The notes below the pieces were generated by a model. That model was not told the origin of the DNA, searched no databases, and worked only from the letters and a program-made list of their open reading frames with translations. A stretch of DNA of 64,000 nt from positions 1,178,001-1,242,000 of the forward strand of contig NZ_CP096203.1 of assembly GCF_023195755.1 (NCBI RefSeq), in the 5' to 3' direction. Positions 45,667-55,307 of the stretch are shown one piece after another. Made by a program: the position numbers and the translations under genes. Position 1 is the stretch's first letter. Every line of letters begins with the position of its first letter. Origin of the DNA: Chryseobacterium nepalense (GTDB lineage Bacteria; Bacteroidota; Bacteroidia; Flavobacteriales; Weeksellaceae).

Positions 45667-46785
45667 ATGAATAAAAATTCTGCACAGGATTTCCTTGACC
45701 TGATCAAAAAATCAAGACGGGGAAAATTTAAAATCTACATCGGAATGAGCGCCGGTGTAGGAAAAACCTATCGTATGCTGCAGGAGGCTCACGCTCTTCT
45801 GGAAAACGGAATTGATGTGAAAATCGGCTATATTGAAACCCATCATCGTAAAGAAACACATGCTTTATTAGAAGGATTGCCTATTATTCCAAGACGGAAA
45901 TTATTTTACAGGGGTAAAGAGCTTGAAGAGCTTGATGTTCAGGCAGTTTTAAATCTCCGCCCCGAAGTAGTAATTGTAGACGAGCTTGCGCACACCAACA
46001 TTGAAGGCAGCAAAAACGAAAAACGTTGGCAGGATGTCGTTGAGATTTTAGATGCGGGAATCAACGTGATTTCTGCGGTCAACATTCAGCATATTGAAAG
46101 CCTTAATGAAGAAGTAAAGGAGATCACCGATATCGAGGTAAAGGAAAGAATTCCTGATTCCATTCTTTCTCAGGCAGATGAGGTGGTAAATATCGATCTT
46201 ACCGCTGAAGAACTCATCAACCGTCTGAAAGCAGGAAAAATTTATGACAAAACGAAAATTAACGCAGCATTAAATAATTTTTTCAGGGCAGAAAGTATTT
46301 TACAGCTTAGGGAACTTGCCTTAAAAGAAGTTGCATCACAGGTAACGAGAAAAGTAGAATCTGAAATAACGATTCATAAATCGTTGAAAAAGGAAAAATT
46401 TCTGGCCTGCATCAGCTCGAATGAAAAAACGGCAAAGAATGTGATCCGAAAAACAGCAAGACTGGCAAATTATTACAACAGCCAATGGTATCTTTTGTAT
46501 GTTCAGGTTCCGAGTGAAAGTTCGGATAAAATTGCATTAGACAAGCAGCGGCATTTAATTAATAACTTTAAATTAGCCACAGAATTGGGTGCGGAAATTA
46601 TAAAAGTGGAAGATACCAAAATAGCACATGCTGTCATGACACAGTGCGAAGAAAGAAATATCACCACAGTCTGTATCGGAAAACCTCATCTGAACCTCTG
46701 GAAGATTATTCTGGCAACCGATACTTTCAATACGCTGCTTAATAAACTTTCCCGGGAAAATATAGATTTAGTCATCTTGAGTTAG
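45667..46785 (+). CDS. kdpD: KdpD N-terminal sensor half (KdpD + USP domain) without kinase
   Basis: A 372-aa protein with only the cytoplasmic N-terminal part of KdpD. The KdpD domain has Walker A GMSAGVGKT (residues 26-34) and VVIVDELAHTN, followed by a universal-stress-protein-like domain (about 245-372). E. coli KdpD is about 894 aa and continues with membrane helices and a kinase. Here the kinase is the next gene. Presumably senses K+ or c-di-AMP-type signals and acts in trans. Confidence 0.92.
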   Translation: MNKNSAQDFLDLIKKSRRGKFKIYIGMSAGVGKTYRMLQEAHALLENGIDVKIGYIETHHRKETHALLEGLPIIPRRKLFYRGKELEELDVQAVLNLRPEVVIVDELAHTNIEGSKNEKRWQDVVEILDAGINVISAVNIQHIESLNEEVKEITDIEVKERIPDSILSQADEVVNIDLTAEELINRLKAGKIYDKTKINAALNNFFRAESILQLRELALKEVASQVTRKVESEITIHKSLKKEKFLACISSNEKTAKNVIRKTARLANYYNSQWYLLYVQVPSESSDKIALDKQRHLINNFKLATELGAEIIKVEDTKIAHAVMTQCEERNITTVCIGKPHLNLWKIILATDTFNTLLNKLSRENIDLVILS

Positions 46786-46872
46786 ATGTAAAAAGTCAGA
46801 AGTTAAAAGTTAGAAGTTGAATGTAAAAAGTTAGAAGTAAAATGTAAAAAGTGTTATTCTTTCATTTTTTAC
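46785..46872. repeat. kdp hairpin repeat 12
   Basis: Several AAGTTAG/AAGTAAA units (46790-46850). The CT-rich partner (TTCTTTCATTTTTTACT) is degenerate. Confidence 0.65.
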
Positions 46873-46891
46873 TAAAACCTTTCATTATCCT

Positions 46892-48616
46892 ATGAAAATT
46901 AAAACAAAACTCAATATCGGTGTTGGCGTTTTATTTGTGATGATTGTCGTGCTTTCTGTATTAAGCGTATGGAATATCACAAAACTGAAAAAAGACACCA
47001 ATAATATTCTTGTTGCGAATTACAATACGCTGGAATATTCCCGGAATATGCTGCTGGCTCTGGAGGAAATCAATTCGGACCCGTTGGCTTTCGAGGTGTT
47101 TGAAAAGCATCTGGAAAAGCAGAAAAAAAACGTAACGGAGCCGGGAGAGAAAGAAACTACGGAGAAAATAATCACGCATTTTGCAAGCCTTAAAAATAAT
47201 CCGGAAAATACCAGCCTGCAGTCTTCCATCAGGAAAGACCTTACGGAACTGATGCAGCTTAATATGTCTGCCATTCAGCACAAAAGCAGCGTTGCGGATG
47301 ATACTGCCCGTGATGCCATTACCGTTATTTCCGTGGTGGGAATGATCTGCTTTTTACTGGCATTTATTTTAATGGTAAATCTTCCTTCCAATATTGCGGA
47401 CCCTGTACGCCAGCTTACGGCAAGTATCAGACAAATTGCGAATCAGAATTATAAGGAAAGAGTACACTTTGAAGGCAGCAGCGAATTTAGTGAACTCGCA
47501 AATTCTTTCAATACCATGGCTGAAAAGCTTCAGGAATATTCCGAAAGCAGGCTGGATAAAATTTTAAAAGGTAAAAAACGTATTGAAACGCTGATCGATA
47601 ATATGCAGGATCCTGTAATTGGTATTGATGAAAATAAAAGAGTGTTGTTTGTAAACAATGAGGCATTAAGCATTACCGGACTTCAGAAAGAAAGCTTCGT
47701 AGGACAATTGATTCAGGACGTGGCGATCAACAATGACCTGGTGCGAAATATCATCAAAGATCTCCTGTATCCTGATGAAAGCAGGGACCTTGAATCGATG
47801 AAAATCTATGCTCATGGAAAAGAAAGCTATTTTGAAAAGAACATCATCGATATTAATATTGTCCCAACCGGTGAACAGGACAGCCAGTTTATCGGGCAGG
47901 TAATTATGCTTCATAACATTACGCCTTTTAAAGAGCTGGATCTTGCAAAAACCAATTTTATAGGAACCGTTTCACATGAATTTAAAACACCTATTTCATC
48001 TATCAAAATGGGATTACAGCTTCTGGAAAATGAAAAAATAGGCAGCCTGAATGACGATCAGAAAAATCTTGTGAACGGGATCAATGAAGATACCAACAGG
48101 CTTCTGAAAATCACCGGAGAACTATTGAACATTGCCCAGGTTGAAAGCGGCTCGATGAAATTAAATATTGCTCCGTCCAAAATATCAGACATTATAAAAT
48201 ATGCTGTGGAAGCGAATAAGGCTGCAGCAGAGCAAAAAAATATCACTCTTAACATTAAAACCGACGAAGGACCTGAACTGGTAAAGGCCGACAGTGAAAA
48301 AACCTCATGGGTTCTTAATAATCTGATTTCTAATGCCATACGGTATTCTTATCAGAATTCAGAAATTATTATTAAAGTTCAGGAAGTGAATCATCATATT
48401 GTTTTTTCAGTGAAGGATACGGGACAAGGCATTGAACCAAAATATGTTAACAGGATATTTGACCGTTATTTCAGGATTCCGGGCAGTAAAAAAGAAGGTA
48501 CGGGTTTGGGGCTAAGCATCAGTAAAGAGCTGATAGAATCTCAGGGCGGCAATATAGAAGTTGAGAGCGAATACGGCGCCGGAAGTACCTTCAGGTTTAC
48601 GCTTGAAAAGATTTAA
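46892..48616 (+). CDS. HAMP-PAS sensor histidine kinase, partner of the split KdpD
   Basis: A 574-aa kinase. Two membrane helices (about 8-30 and 146-166) enclose a helical periplasmic part. Then come HAMP (about 168-220), a PAS domain (about 230-350), a HisKA domain with His362 in VSHEFKTPISS, and an ATPase domain with NLISNAIRYS, DTGQGI and GTGLGLSIS. It stands 106 bases behind kdpD and likely phosphorylates the sigma-54 regulator at 37057. Confidence 0.92.
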   Translation: MKIKTKLNIGVGVLFVMIVVLSVLSVWNITKLKKDTNNILVANYNTLEYSRNMLLALEEINSDPLAFEVFEKHLEKQKKNVTEPGEKETTEKIITHFASLKNNPENTSLQSSIRKDLTELMQLNMSAIQHKSSVADDTARDAITVISVVGMICFLLAFILMVNLPSNIADPVRQLTASIRQIANQNYKERVHFEGSSEFSELANSFNTMAEKLQEYSESRLDKILKGKKRIETLIDNMQDPVIGIDENKRVLFVNNEALSITGLQKESFVGQLIQDVAINNDLVRNIIKDLLYPDESRDLESMKIYAHGKESYFEKNIIDINIVPTGEQDSQFIGQVIMLHNITPFKELDLAKTNFIGTVSHEFKTPISSIKMGLQLLENEKIGSLNDDQKNLVNGINEDTNRLLKITGELLNIAQVESGSMKLNIAPSKISDIIKYAVEANKAAAEQKNITLNIKTDEGPELVKADSEKTSWVLNNLISNAIRYSYQNSEIIIKVQEVNHHIVFSVKDTGQGIEPKYVNRIFDRYFRIPGSKKEGTGLGLSISKELIESQGGNIEVESEYGAGSTFRFTLEKI

Positions 48617-48651
48617 ACAGAAAAGCAACTGTAAATTTTTATGACCATAAT

Positions 48652-48686
48652 AATCCTGCGCCGCTTCTTCGAAGCGGCGCAGGATT
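48652..48686. terminator. Long hairpin between convergent kinase and fibre genes
   Basis: A 16-bp perfect stem (48652-48667 / 48671-48686, core CCTGCGCCGCTTC) with a 3-base loop. The T-rich flanks are modest, so it may be a shared barrier for both converging transcripts. Confidence 0.7.
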
Positions 48687-48744
48687 TAAATAATTTATAT
48701 AATTTGTAAGATACTGTTTACATAATTGATTATCAATATTATTC

Positions 48745-51700
48745 TTACCAGATCATGTCACAAGGCTGCAGGCGTTCTGCAATCACTCTCAATGAATTAG
48801 TGACATATAATCTAAGGAAGCAGCGTGATTCAATATTATACACTTTATTTCCCTGAATTCTTACTTCCATACCGTTTCCTGTATGGTCAAAATTATAAAT
48901 GACAATTTGTTGTTTCGGATAGATTTCCCTCAGGTTTACGACCATCAGGTCTTTAGAATATTCACCAATAATATGGATCAACCTGTTTCTATCATTTAAT
49001 TCCAGATATCCTGACTGGTCAATTTCGTATTCATGAGGATCTAATCTTATGGCGTATTCTGATTCATCATTGATAATTTCGTCCCTTAAATCTGCGATCT
49101 CACCATTAGGAATAAAAAGTGTATCCGGTCTTTCTTTATCCGATTTAAAATTATTTAAAGCTTTTACGGATCCTTTTACAACGAGTTTATCTTTGCCGTT
49201 AGATGGCATTCCCATTCCGAAAAGGCTGTATTTACATTCGAAATTCAGGCCATCAAAATTATCATAACCGGAGCCATAAAAATAGTATTCATTCTGTTTC
49301 GCAGCAAGAAGCCTTGTTGTCTGATTGTCGATAATCCCGGATTCTCCGCCAAAATAATTATCTGCCAGTACCAAACCTGTATTTTGGAGCACTGTAAATT
49401 CTTCATTCAGCTTTAATCCGTATTGATAAGCATAATTCCACTGCTGAATATTAGAAACTGTAAAATCTGCGGTAGTCCAGATCTGTACCCATGCAGTCCA
49501 CCTTCCTCCCACCATCGTCCTTTGATACGTAATATTAGGAGTGTTTCCTGAACCGTATGAAGTAGCGGTTTGCTTTACCCAGGTACTGTCGTGGGTTTCA
49601 ACTGCCACATACCACCATCCGCCGTTATTCATAGGTGCATTGGCCAATCCGGAACCTCTGTAAAAGCCTGTTTTAAAGTAGCTGTTTAAATCCGAACCGG
49701 GAATCATCACAGAGGTACCATCCGGAGTACTTAAAAAATTGTTCTGCAAATAGGCTTGTGTTGCCAATGCGATATAAGCCTGCGTTCCTCCATTATTAAA
49801 GTAGATGTAGGGATATTGCGAACCGTCTGCAGATGGATAATTACCTGATGAAAAACCTATTCCTGTAGCATTTTCCAGCGCATTGGCTTTCCCGTTCAGC
49901 TGATTTAAATTAACTGCATGAGCTCCTAAAGTACCGTTAGGAATTACCGGACTTTGAGCGAAAGTATTGGTATTGGTAAATGTCTGTACGCCTGCTAAAG
50001 TAGCATATCCTGAAAGCTGGGAATTTAAACCTGACTGGCTTATAAACCCATAGCCATTCATATAAGAACTAATATTTCCTGAATGAATAACGTCTTTCCA
50101 ATCGCTCCATCCCTGATTTCCGGAACCGTAATAAGAACCTCTGAACTTCATTCCTCCGCCACCTCTTTCAATAGTCAGCTGTTGTCTTCCGTCCGAAGAG
50201 TTTAGGTTTAGAGTTGTTGTGAAACTATATCCGGAAGTAGGACCTTCCTGCCTGTAGATTCCTGATTCTGAAACATCTTCTAAAGCAGATACATGTCTTA
50301 AATTCTTAAAAGGATTATAATTTCCTTCATGCAATATCATCCAGGATTCAGACCCATCTACATTTTCTATCCTTGGATCTATGCCGTTGCTTCCTCTGTT
50401 AATATAGACTCCGCCACCTGCTTTTTTGTAGATCTTACCCCCTTCAAAAAAATTGATTCCGGAATTATCAAGATTAAAATTAATATTCCTGTCCAGATAA
50501 ACTCCTTTTATATTAAATGTATAAATGCTGCCGGCTCCTTCATAATCAAAATGAACATTGGTATTGGTCTGTAATACCATATGCGGCAGCGATGGGTTAC
50601 CCAGATAAAGAGTCTCTTTCTGAGGATTGAATACCTGTGCTCCAATTAAATTATCGCTATAAAAATATCCGTAATTAGATCTGAGGCCACCATTCTGATC
50701 TATTATTAATGATGCCGAATTACCTCCTGAACCCGGAACTTTTAATTGAATAAAATCACCATATGATCCATCCCACCCTCTTTTTAGAAGAACTCTCTGG
50801 ATCCATGAACCGGCTCCTGCGGTAATTAAAGGATCAACAGATTCATTAAAATCAATCGTTTCATTTTTAGCATAGAATGTTTCTTTTATTCTGGAAAAGA
50901 CAGAGCTGTTTACTTCATACACTTCAGCAAAAGCCAAAGTAAATTCCATTGCCGTATCCGGGCCATCAACATATACATGACCTCCATTTCCAAAACTGGT
51001 TCCTGTACCACATATAACAGCTCTTACATAGGTTTCCCATTTTCCCGTTCCGGATCTTGGAGTCAGCCAGCTAACTGAAGCATGATCGCCCATATAGTTT
51101 TCGGCATTGTTAAATGAATAGCCTATAGGCAGTTTAGCCATAAACTTCTGGATAAACACAGCATTGGCTCTGGCATTAAACCCTAATATAAATCCACCCA
51201 ACCCCGGCGTAGCTCCATTACCATTATAATTAAACCTCAGCTGCATTCCTGACCTGTTTGGCAGATCAGATGCGGCTTCCCTGGTCATGGAAACTGTACC
51301 GTTGCCATAATTATTATAAACTCCTATTCCATTTGCGCCATATCTGAATTCTTCATCTCCATATAAAGGATAAGCTCCCTGCAATGCAAGATTAAGCAAC
51401 GAAAAAGGCCCCATCTGCGGATTGGCTACCGATGATCTGTCCCATCCCGAATAGATGGTATTCTGAAAACCTATCGTTTTGGTGGCATCAATGGTTTGGG
51501 TAGTATTGGACGTAACATAACTTCCTAACTGAGAAGACAGTGCAAAATCCGAAATAGCCTTATGGCCTCCTCCTCCCAACAAGATTAATGAATTATCGGA
51601 ATTGGCTTTTATAAATCCCTGAGAATAAACAGTACCCGGGAAATTTGTATTTCCGCTTTCATCAAGAAGGGTGGCTGTTCTTATGAGACTCGTAAAAAGG

Positions 51701-54273
51701 CCACCGTACTGACGTACATAAATCGGTTCGTTACCATCATCACCCGTTGCTATTTCCAGATAGCCCTGATTTGATCCTGCTGTATTGCCATACACCCGCC
51801 AGTAATCATTATCACCAACCTGCCCCATAATTCCGCCCACATTGTTTCCGAAATTGATCATGCCGGTCATTGTCCCGCCAGCATTTGGTAAGTAATCATT
51901 TAAGTTAGATGAGGTTAAAAAATCTGAAACCGCTTTGTGGCCGCCTCCGCCAAGGAGCACATAATTATTATCAGATCCGTCTTTTATATATCCTGCAGCC
52001 CTTACATAATCAAAATTATTTCCATTGATGTCCATAAAGTAAAAACCATTACCTCTGTAGCTTACTGTTGCGGCATACAGTCCGGGCTGATGGAATGATA
52101 TTGTTGGATAAACCAAATTGGTATTGCCGTTTCCGTTCACCATTAAAGGAGCACCTGAATAGCCGTTACCATCTCCTCCGGCAAAAGTTTTCTTGGAAAT
52201 TATGGTCTGTTCTGTATGAAGACTGACAAAATTACTGGAATTTGCCGCTACACTGTTCCATCTGTCAATTTCTGATTGTGTAAAATTTCCGGTATGCCAG
52301 TAGTCAACATATGACTTATATGGCGAAACTCCCTGCGGACTTCCCTGAAACTGTCTTATTCCAGGTCCTGCTTTGCTAAACATAATTAGGTTCTGATTTC
52401 CGCCGGAAGAATCCTGATATCCTCCAAAATGCAGGTAATCAGCATAATGACTAGCCTGATCGCCATTATTAAACCAGTTTGTAAAGCCCATCTGTAATTT
52501 TTGAGTTTCCAGATGTGCCGGCTGAATATTCCTGTTATCCAAGTATCCTCCAAAATCCCGCCAGTCATTGATTTCAGCAGAAGTGATTCCGTAAACGGGA
52601 TGTGAGCTTGGGATATAGTTATTAGGATTAAAATTATTCGGAGTCCAGAAATCTGATAAAGACTTATGATCTCCGCCTCCTAAAAGAACCTTACCATTAT
52701 CAGAACCATATTTATAGAATGCTCTTGCGGTAATATTTTCAAAGCCGCTGCCATTAACATCCGTAAAATAAAATCCCTGAGCATCACCTCTGTAACTAAC
52801 AGTCCCGGCATACAAACCAGATTGATGAAAAGCAATTGTTGGGAATATCGTATTTGCAGGACCATTACCCCTCAGCTGCAGAGCGGCTCCCAGATAGTCA
52901 TTTCCGGTAGCTCCGTTAAAGTCCTTTCTTGCATTAATAAGCTGTTCTTTATGAGTATTTACGACTCTCGAATCTCCATTAAAATTAGTACTTAATATTG
53001 TATATTGGAGAAGCAGTGGTGTAACATCGCCTCCCCAAACAACATCCCAGCTGGAAGACAAAAATGTGTCGTCTCCCCCATATGCCTGTACATCTGTAAT
53101 TGCTATTCTGGAATAAGCAACCTCAATAATGGGTCTTATATAGAAAACCCCCGTAGCAGGATCTTTATAAAACTCTATTCTATCTATGTGTGCAGAATCA
53201 CCTGCTTTCCAGGTAACCGTAGGCTCATAAACATCTCCTAAATAATTATAAATATTAACTTGAAACTCATAGAAAAAATGCGGATAATTATACAGTTTTA
53301 CAGTAAAAGTCATCATATTTCCAGGCCTCGCTCCAATTTTAATCAAAGGATTCGACTGATATCCTCCATAAGAGCCTGCAAATGCGGATAAGGCAATATT
53401 ATTGCTAATTATTGACCCGGAGTTTTGAAAGTGTCCTACATTTGAGATATTTTTAGAATTAAGATCGATGTTTTGTGAAGCCCCGTTAAAAGGCACATAA
53501 TTACCTGTTAAATTATTTAATTGTGATGCAACCCAGCTTTTATACGCTATTTGTTCCCAACCGCTCCAGTTTCCGCCACTAATTGACTTTACAAACATCT
53601 GGTTTTCACTATTAAAGCCCAACAGGTTTCCATAGTCTCCATCATGTGATGCGATACTGAGTATTGAGTTTGAATTTAGTTTACTGGGAAATAAATTTGC
53701 CGAACTTTGATCAACCCGGGTAATAAATTTAAACTTATTATTTTCAAATAACCCGTGAACATCTGCCAGATATGATCCGTCTTTAAATAGATAATCATGC
53801 GTATGACTGTTTACGGAGAAGTCTGAAATTGATTTTTCTCCACCACCTCCCAAAAGAACTTTGCCATCATCGGAATTTGCTTTTCTGAATTCAGATGCAA
53901 CGATGCCTTTATATCCTGTATCATTAAAATTTTTAAAATGAAAATATCCGTCAAAATTGATCTTTCCAGCATCCATTCCGGAGCTGTAGAACACAATTCC
54001 TGCTTTTGCGCCACCGGTTCCATAAGTCCACAATGTAGTATCTTCCGGATTGGAATTTCCGGAAACATAGAATACTTTCCTGCCACCGACGTCCTGTGAA
54101 GTATTGGTAGTCATGAGACTTAAATCAGAAACTATTTCTGCATGTGTCCTTTTGCTTATCTTTTTCGTTAGAGGGTTCCATACCAATACAAAACCTGTAT
54201 CGTTCGGAACTCCTTTCACGATAATTTCGCCTTCTACAGCGATGTGATTGTTAAAATATTCCGGTGCGATCAT
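48745..54273 (-). CDS. Giant tail-fibre/adhesin-like protein (1842 aa), second fibre module
   Basis: A repetitive beta-rich fibre. A module with the pattern SDN..VLLGGGGHK.ISDF occurs four times (about residues 133, 530, 767 and 890). Two of these copies extend into tandem homologous units of about 95 residues (about 447-544 and 691-781; FPTIAFHQSGLYAGTVSYRG versus YPTISFHQPGLYAATVSYRG). Pyocin-knob-like segments appear (WHTGNFTQSEIDRWNSVAA). The C-terminal 350 residues are homologous to the 603-aa protein, including QSPVIPNGTLGAHAVNLNQL. It shares one base with the preceding gene (TAATG). Probably the receptor-binding fibre of the injection system. Confidence 0.8.
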   Translation of the reverse strand: MIAPEYFNNHIAVEGEIIVKGVPNDTGFVLVWNPLTKKISKRTHAEIVSDLSLMTTNTSQDVGGRKVFYVSGNSNPEDTTLWTYGTGGAKAGIVFYSSGMDAGKINFDGYFHFKNFNDTGYKGIVASEFRKANSDDGKVLLGGGGEKSISDFSVNSHTHDYLFKDGSYLADVHGLFENNKFKFITRVDQSSANLFPSKLNSNSILSIASHDGDYGNLLGFNSENQMFVKSISGGNWSGWEQIAYKSWVASQLNNLTGNYVPFNGASQNIDLNSKNISNVGHFQNSGSIISNNIALSAFAGSYGGYQSNPLIKIGARPGNMMTFTVKLYNYPHFFYEFQVNIYNYLGDVYEPTVTWKAGDSAHIDRIEFYKDPATGVFYIRPIIEVAYSRIAITDVQAYGGDDTFLSSSWDVVWGGDVTPLLLQYTILSTNFNGDSRVVNTHKEQLINARKDFNGATGNDYLGAALQLRGNGPANTIFPTIAFHQSGLYAGTVSYRGDAQGFYFTDVNGSGFENITARAFYKYGSDNGKVLLGGGDHKSLSDFWTPNNFNPNNYIPSSHPVYGITSAEINDWRDFGGYLDNRNIQPAHLETQKLQMGFTNWFNNGDQASHYADYLHFGGYQDSSGGNQNLIMFSKAGPGIRQFQGSPQGVSPYKSYVDYWHTGNFTQSEIDRWNSVAANSSNFVSLHTEQTIISKKTFAGGDGNGYSGAPLMVNGNGNTNLVYPTISFHQPGLYAATVSYRGNGFYFMDINGNNFDYVRAAGYIKDGSDNNYVLLGGGGHKAVSDFLTSSNLNDYLPNAGGTMTGMINFGNNVGGIMGQVGDNDYWRVYGNTAGSNQGYLEIATGDDGNEPIYVRQYGGLFTSLIRTATLLDESGNTNFPGTVYSQGFIKANSDNSLILLGGGGHKAISDFALSSQLGSYVTSNTTQTIDATKTIGFQNTIYSGWDRSSVANPQMGPFSLLNLALQGAYPLYGDEEFRYGANGIGVYNNYGNGTVSMTREAASDLPNRSGMQLRFNYNGNGATPGLGGFILGFNARANAVFIQKFMAKLPIGYSFNNAENYMGDHASVSWLTPRSGTGKWETYVRAVICGTGTSFGNGGHVYVDGPDTAMEFTLAFAEVYEVNSSVFSRIKETFYAKNETIDFNESVDPLITAGAGSWIQRVLLKRGWDGSYGDFIQLKVPGSGGNSASLIIDQNGGLRSNYGYFYSDNLIGAQVFNPQKETLYLGNPSLPHMVLQTNTNVHFDYEGAGSIYTFNIKGVYLDRNINFNLDNSGINFFEGGKIYKKAGGGVYINRGSNGIDPRIENVDGSESWMILHEGNYNPFKNLRHVSALEDVSESGIYRQEGPTSGYSFTTTLNLNSSDGRQQLTIERGGGGMKFRGSYYGSGNQGWSDWKDVIHSGNISSYMNGYGFISQSGLNSQLSGYATLAGVQTFTNTNTFAQSPVIPNGTLGAHAVNLNQLNGKANALENATGIGFSSGNYPSADGSQYPYIYFNNGGTQAYIALATQAYLQNNFLSTPDGTSVMIPGSDLNSYFKTGFYRGSGLANAPMNNGGWWYVAVETHDSTWVKQTATSYGSGNTPNITYQRTMVGGRWTAWVQIWTTADFTVSNIQQWNYAYQYGLKLNEEFTVLQNTGLVLADNYFGGESGIIDNQTTRLLAAKQNEYYFYGSGYDNFDGLNFECKYSLFGMGMPSNGKDKLVVKGSVKALNNFKSDKERPDTLFIPNGEIADLRDEIINDESEYAIRLDPHEYEIDQSGYLELNDRNRLIHIIGEYSKDLMVVNLREIYPKQQIVIYNFDHTGNGMEVRIQGNKVYNIESRCFLRLYVTNSLRVIAERLQPCDMIW

Positions 54274-55292
54274 TAATCTAATCTTGCAGTTAAAGTAATT
54301 CTGTATTCATTCGGGGAGAGAGGTGCCAAAACATCTATCTGTACATCATTTGCAGAGAGAGGCAGGAAGCTTACATTTATTCTTCTGTTATCTGTATTAC
54401 GATAGCAGGTATAGTCGACATCCCAGGCATTCCAGCCGTGCGTGATAACAAAAGTTACCGAAGAGCCATCACCAATATACCATGTTTTAGATTTGATTTT
54501 CGAATCCAGGACCGCTCTTGTTGATCTGGGAGTCATTGCTTTAGTAGCGTTGCTTCCGGCAAGGGCTTCAGCATCCGTAGCGATCTGAATAAGTCCTTTT
54601 ACCGAATCTGTAGCATCTACAATATCCGGAATTCCTTTTTCTATGATCTGATAATTGGCCGGTACATTTGACCCGCCATCCGTGTTGGCAATAAGATGGT
54701 CTCCCACAGAGACAGGATTATTTCCAACCCAGCCATTTGCCGTAATTACCCACACCATCCCGACTTTTATGCCGGCTGATGTAATGGGTGACGGAGCAGC
54801 CATGGAACCTTCAACAGCAGAAGGAACATACCCTCCCGGCTGATAAATCAATGCACCTGTAAGACTTTGTCCTAAAAGGTTTTCAACATACGTTTTGATT
54901 TTATTCGACGACCATGTAAACGTTCCCGACTGAACGGCATCATTCAGGAAAATGGAAACAATATCTGCGTTGGTAAGGTTTCTTCCTGCTACTTTAATAA
55001 CATGTCCGGAACTGTTGGTAAGAATCTGACTTAACAAAAGAAGTCCGCTGGTCTGATCTGTCTGGAACGGATTATTGGTAAGAGGATAATCCGGATGCAC
55101 ATAATTATTTGCCAGATTAATCCATTGATTTCCATTCCATTGATGCAGCTCATTTTTGTAATCAATGATCCAGCCCGCGGGAACTCCGCTTGTGTCGGGA
55201 AGTGAATCAAAATACTGGAAACGTGTACGTAGGAGTTCTCCAAAAAAATTATCCTGATTTGCGTTGTTGCTTATTACTGCGTTTTTATTCAT
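54273..55292 (-). CDS. Tail-fibre shaft protein of the second module (339 aa)
   Basis: A 339-aa protein. It includes the phage tail-fibre-type repeat VKGLIQIATDAEALAGSNAT followed by KAMTPRSTRAV. The C-terminal 65 residues (WNAWDVDYTCYRNTDN, INVSFLPLSANDVQIDVLAPL) resemble the terminal domain of the 472-aa and 282-aa proteins. It follows the 268-aa adaptor by 15 bases and is coupled to the 1842-aa fibre. Confidence 0.75.
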   Translation of the reverse strand: MNKNAVISNNANQDNFFGELLRTRFQYFDSLPDTSGVPAGWIIDYKNELHQWNGNQWINLANNYVHPDYPLTNNPFQTDQTSGLLLLSQILTNSSGHVIKVAGRNLTNADIVSIFLNDAVQSGTFTWSSNKIKTYVENLLGQSLTGALIYQPGGYVPSAVEGSMAAPSPITSAGIKVGMVWVITANGWVGNNPVSVGDHLIANTDGGSNVPANYQIIEKGIPDIVDATDSVKGLIQIATDAEALAGSNATKAMTPRSTRAVLDSKIKSKTWYIGDGSSVTFVITHGWNAWDVDYTCYRNTDNRRINVSFLPLSANDVQIDVLAPLSPNEYRITLTARLD

Positions 55293-55307
55293 GGTATTTT
55301 ATTTTTT

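Noticed and set aside
38402..46872. Heptamer arrays as a CRISPR array
   Set aside because: There are no regular direct repeats with unique spacers and no cas genes. The copies are imperfect inverted repeats of variable length around genes.
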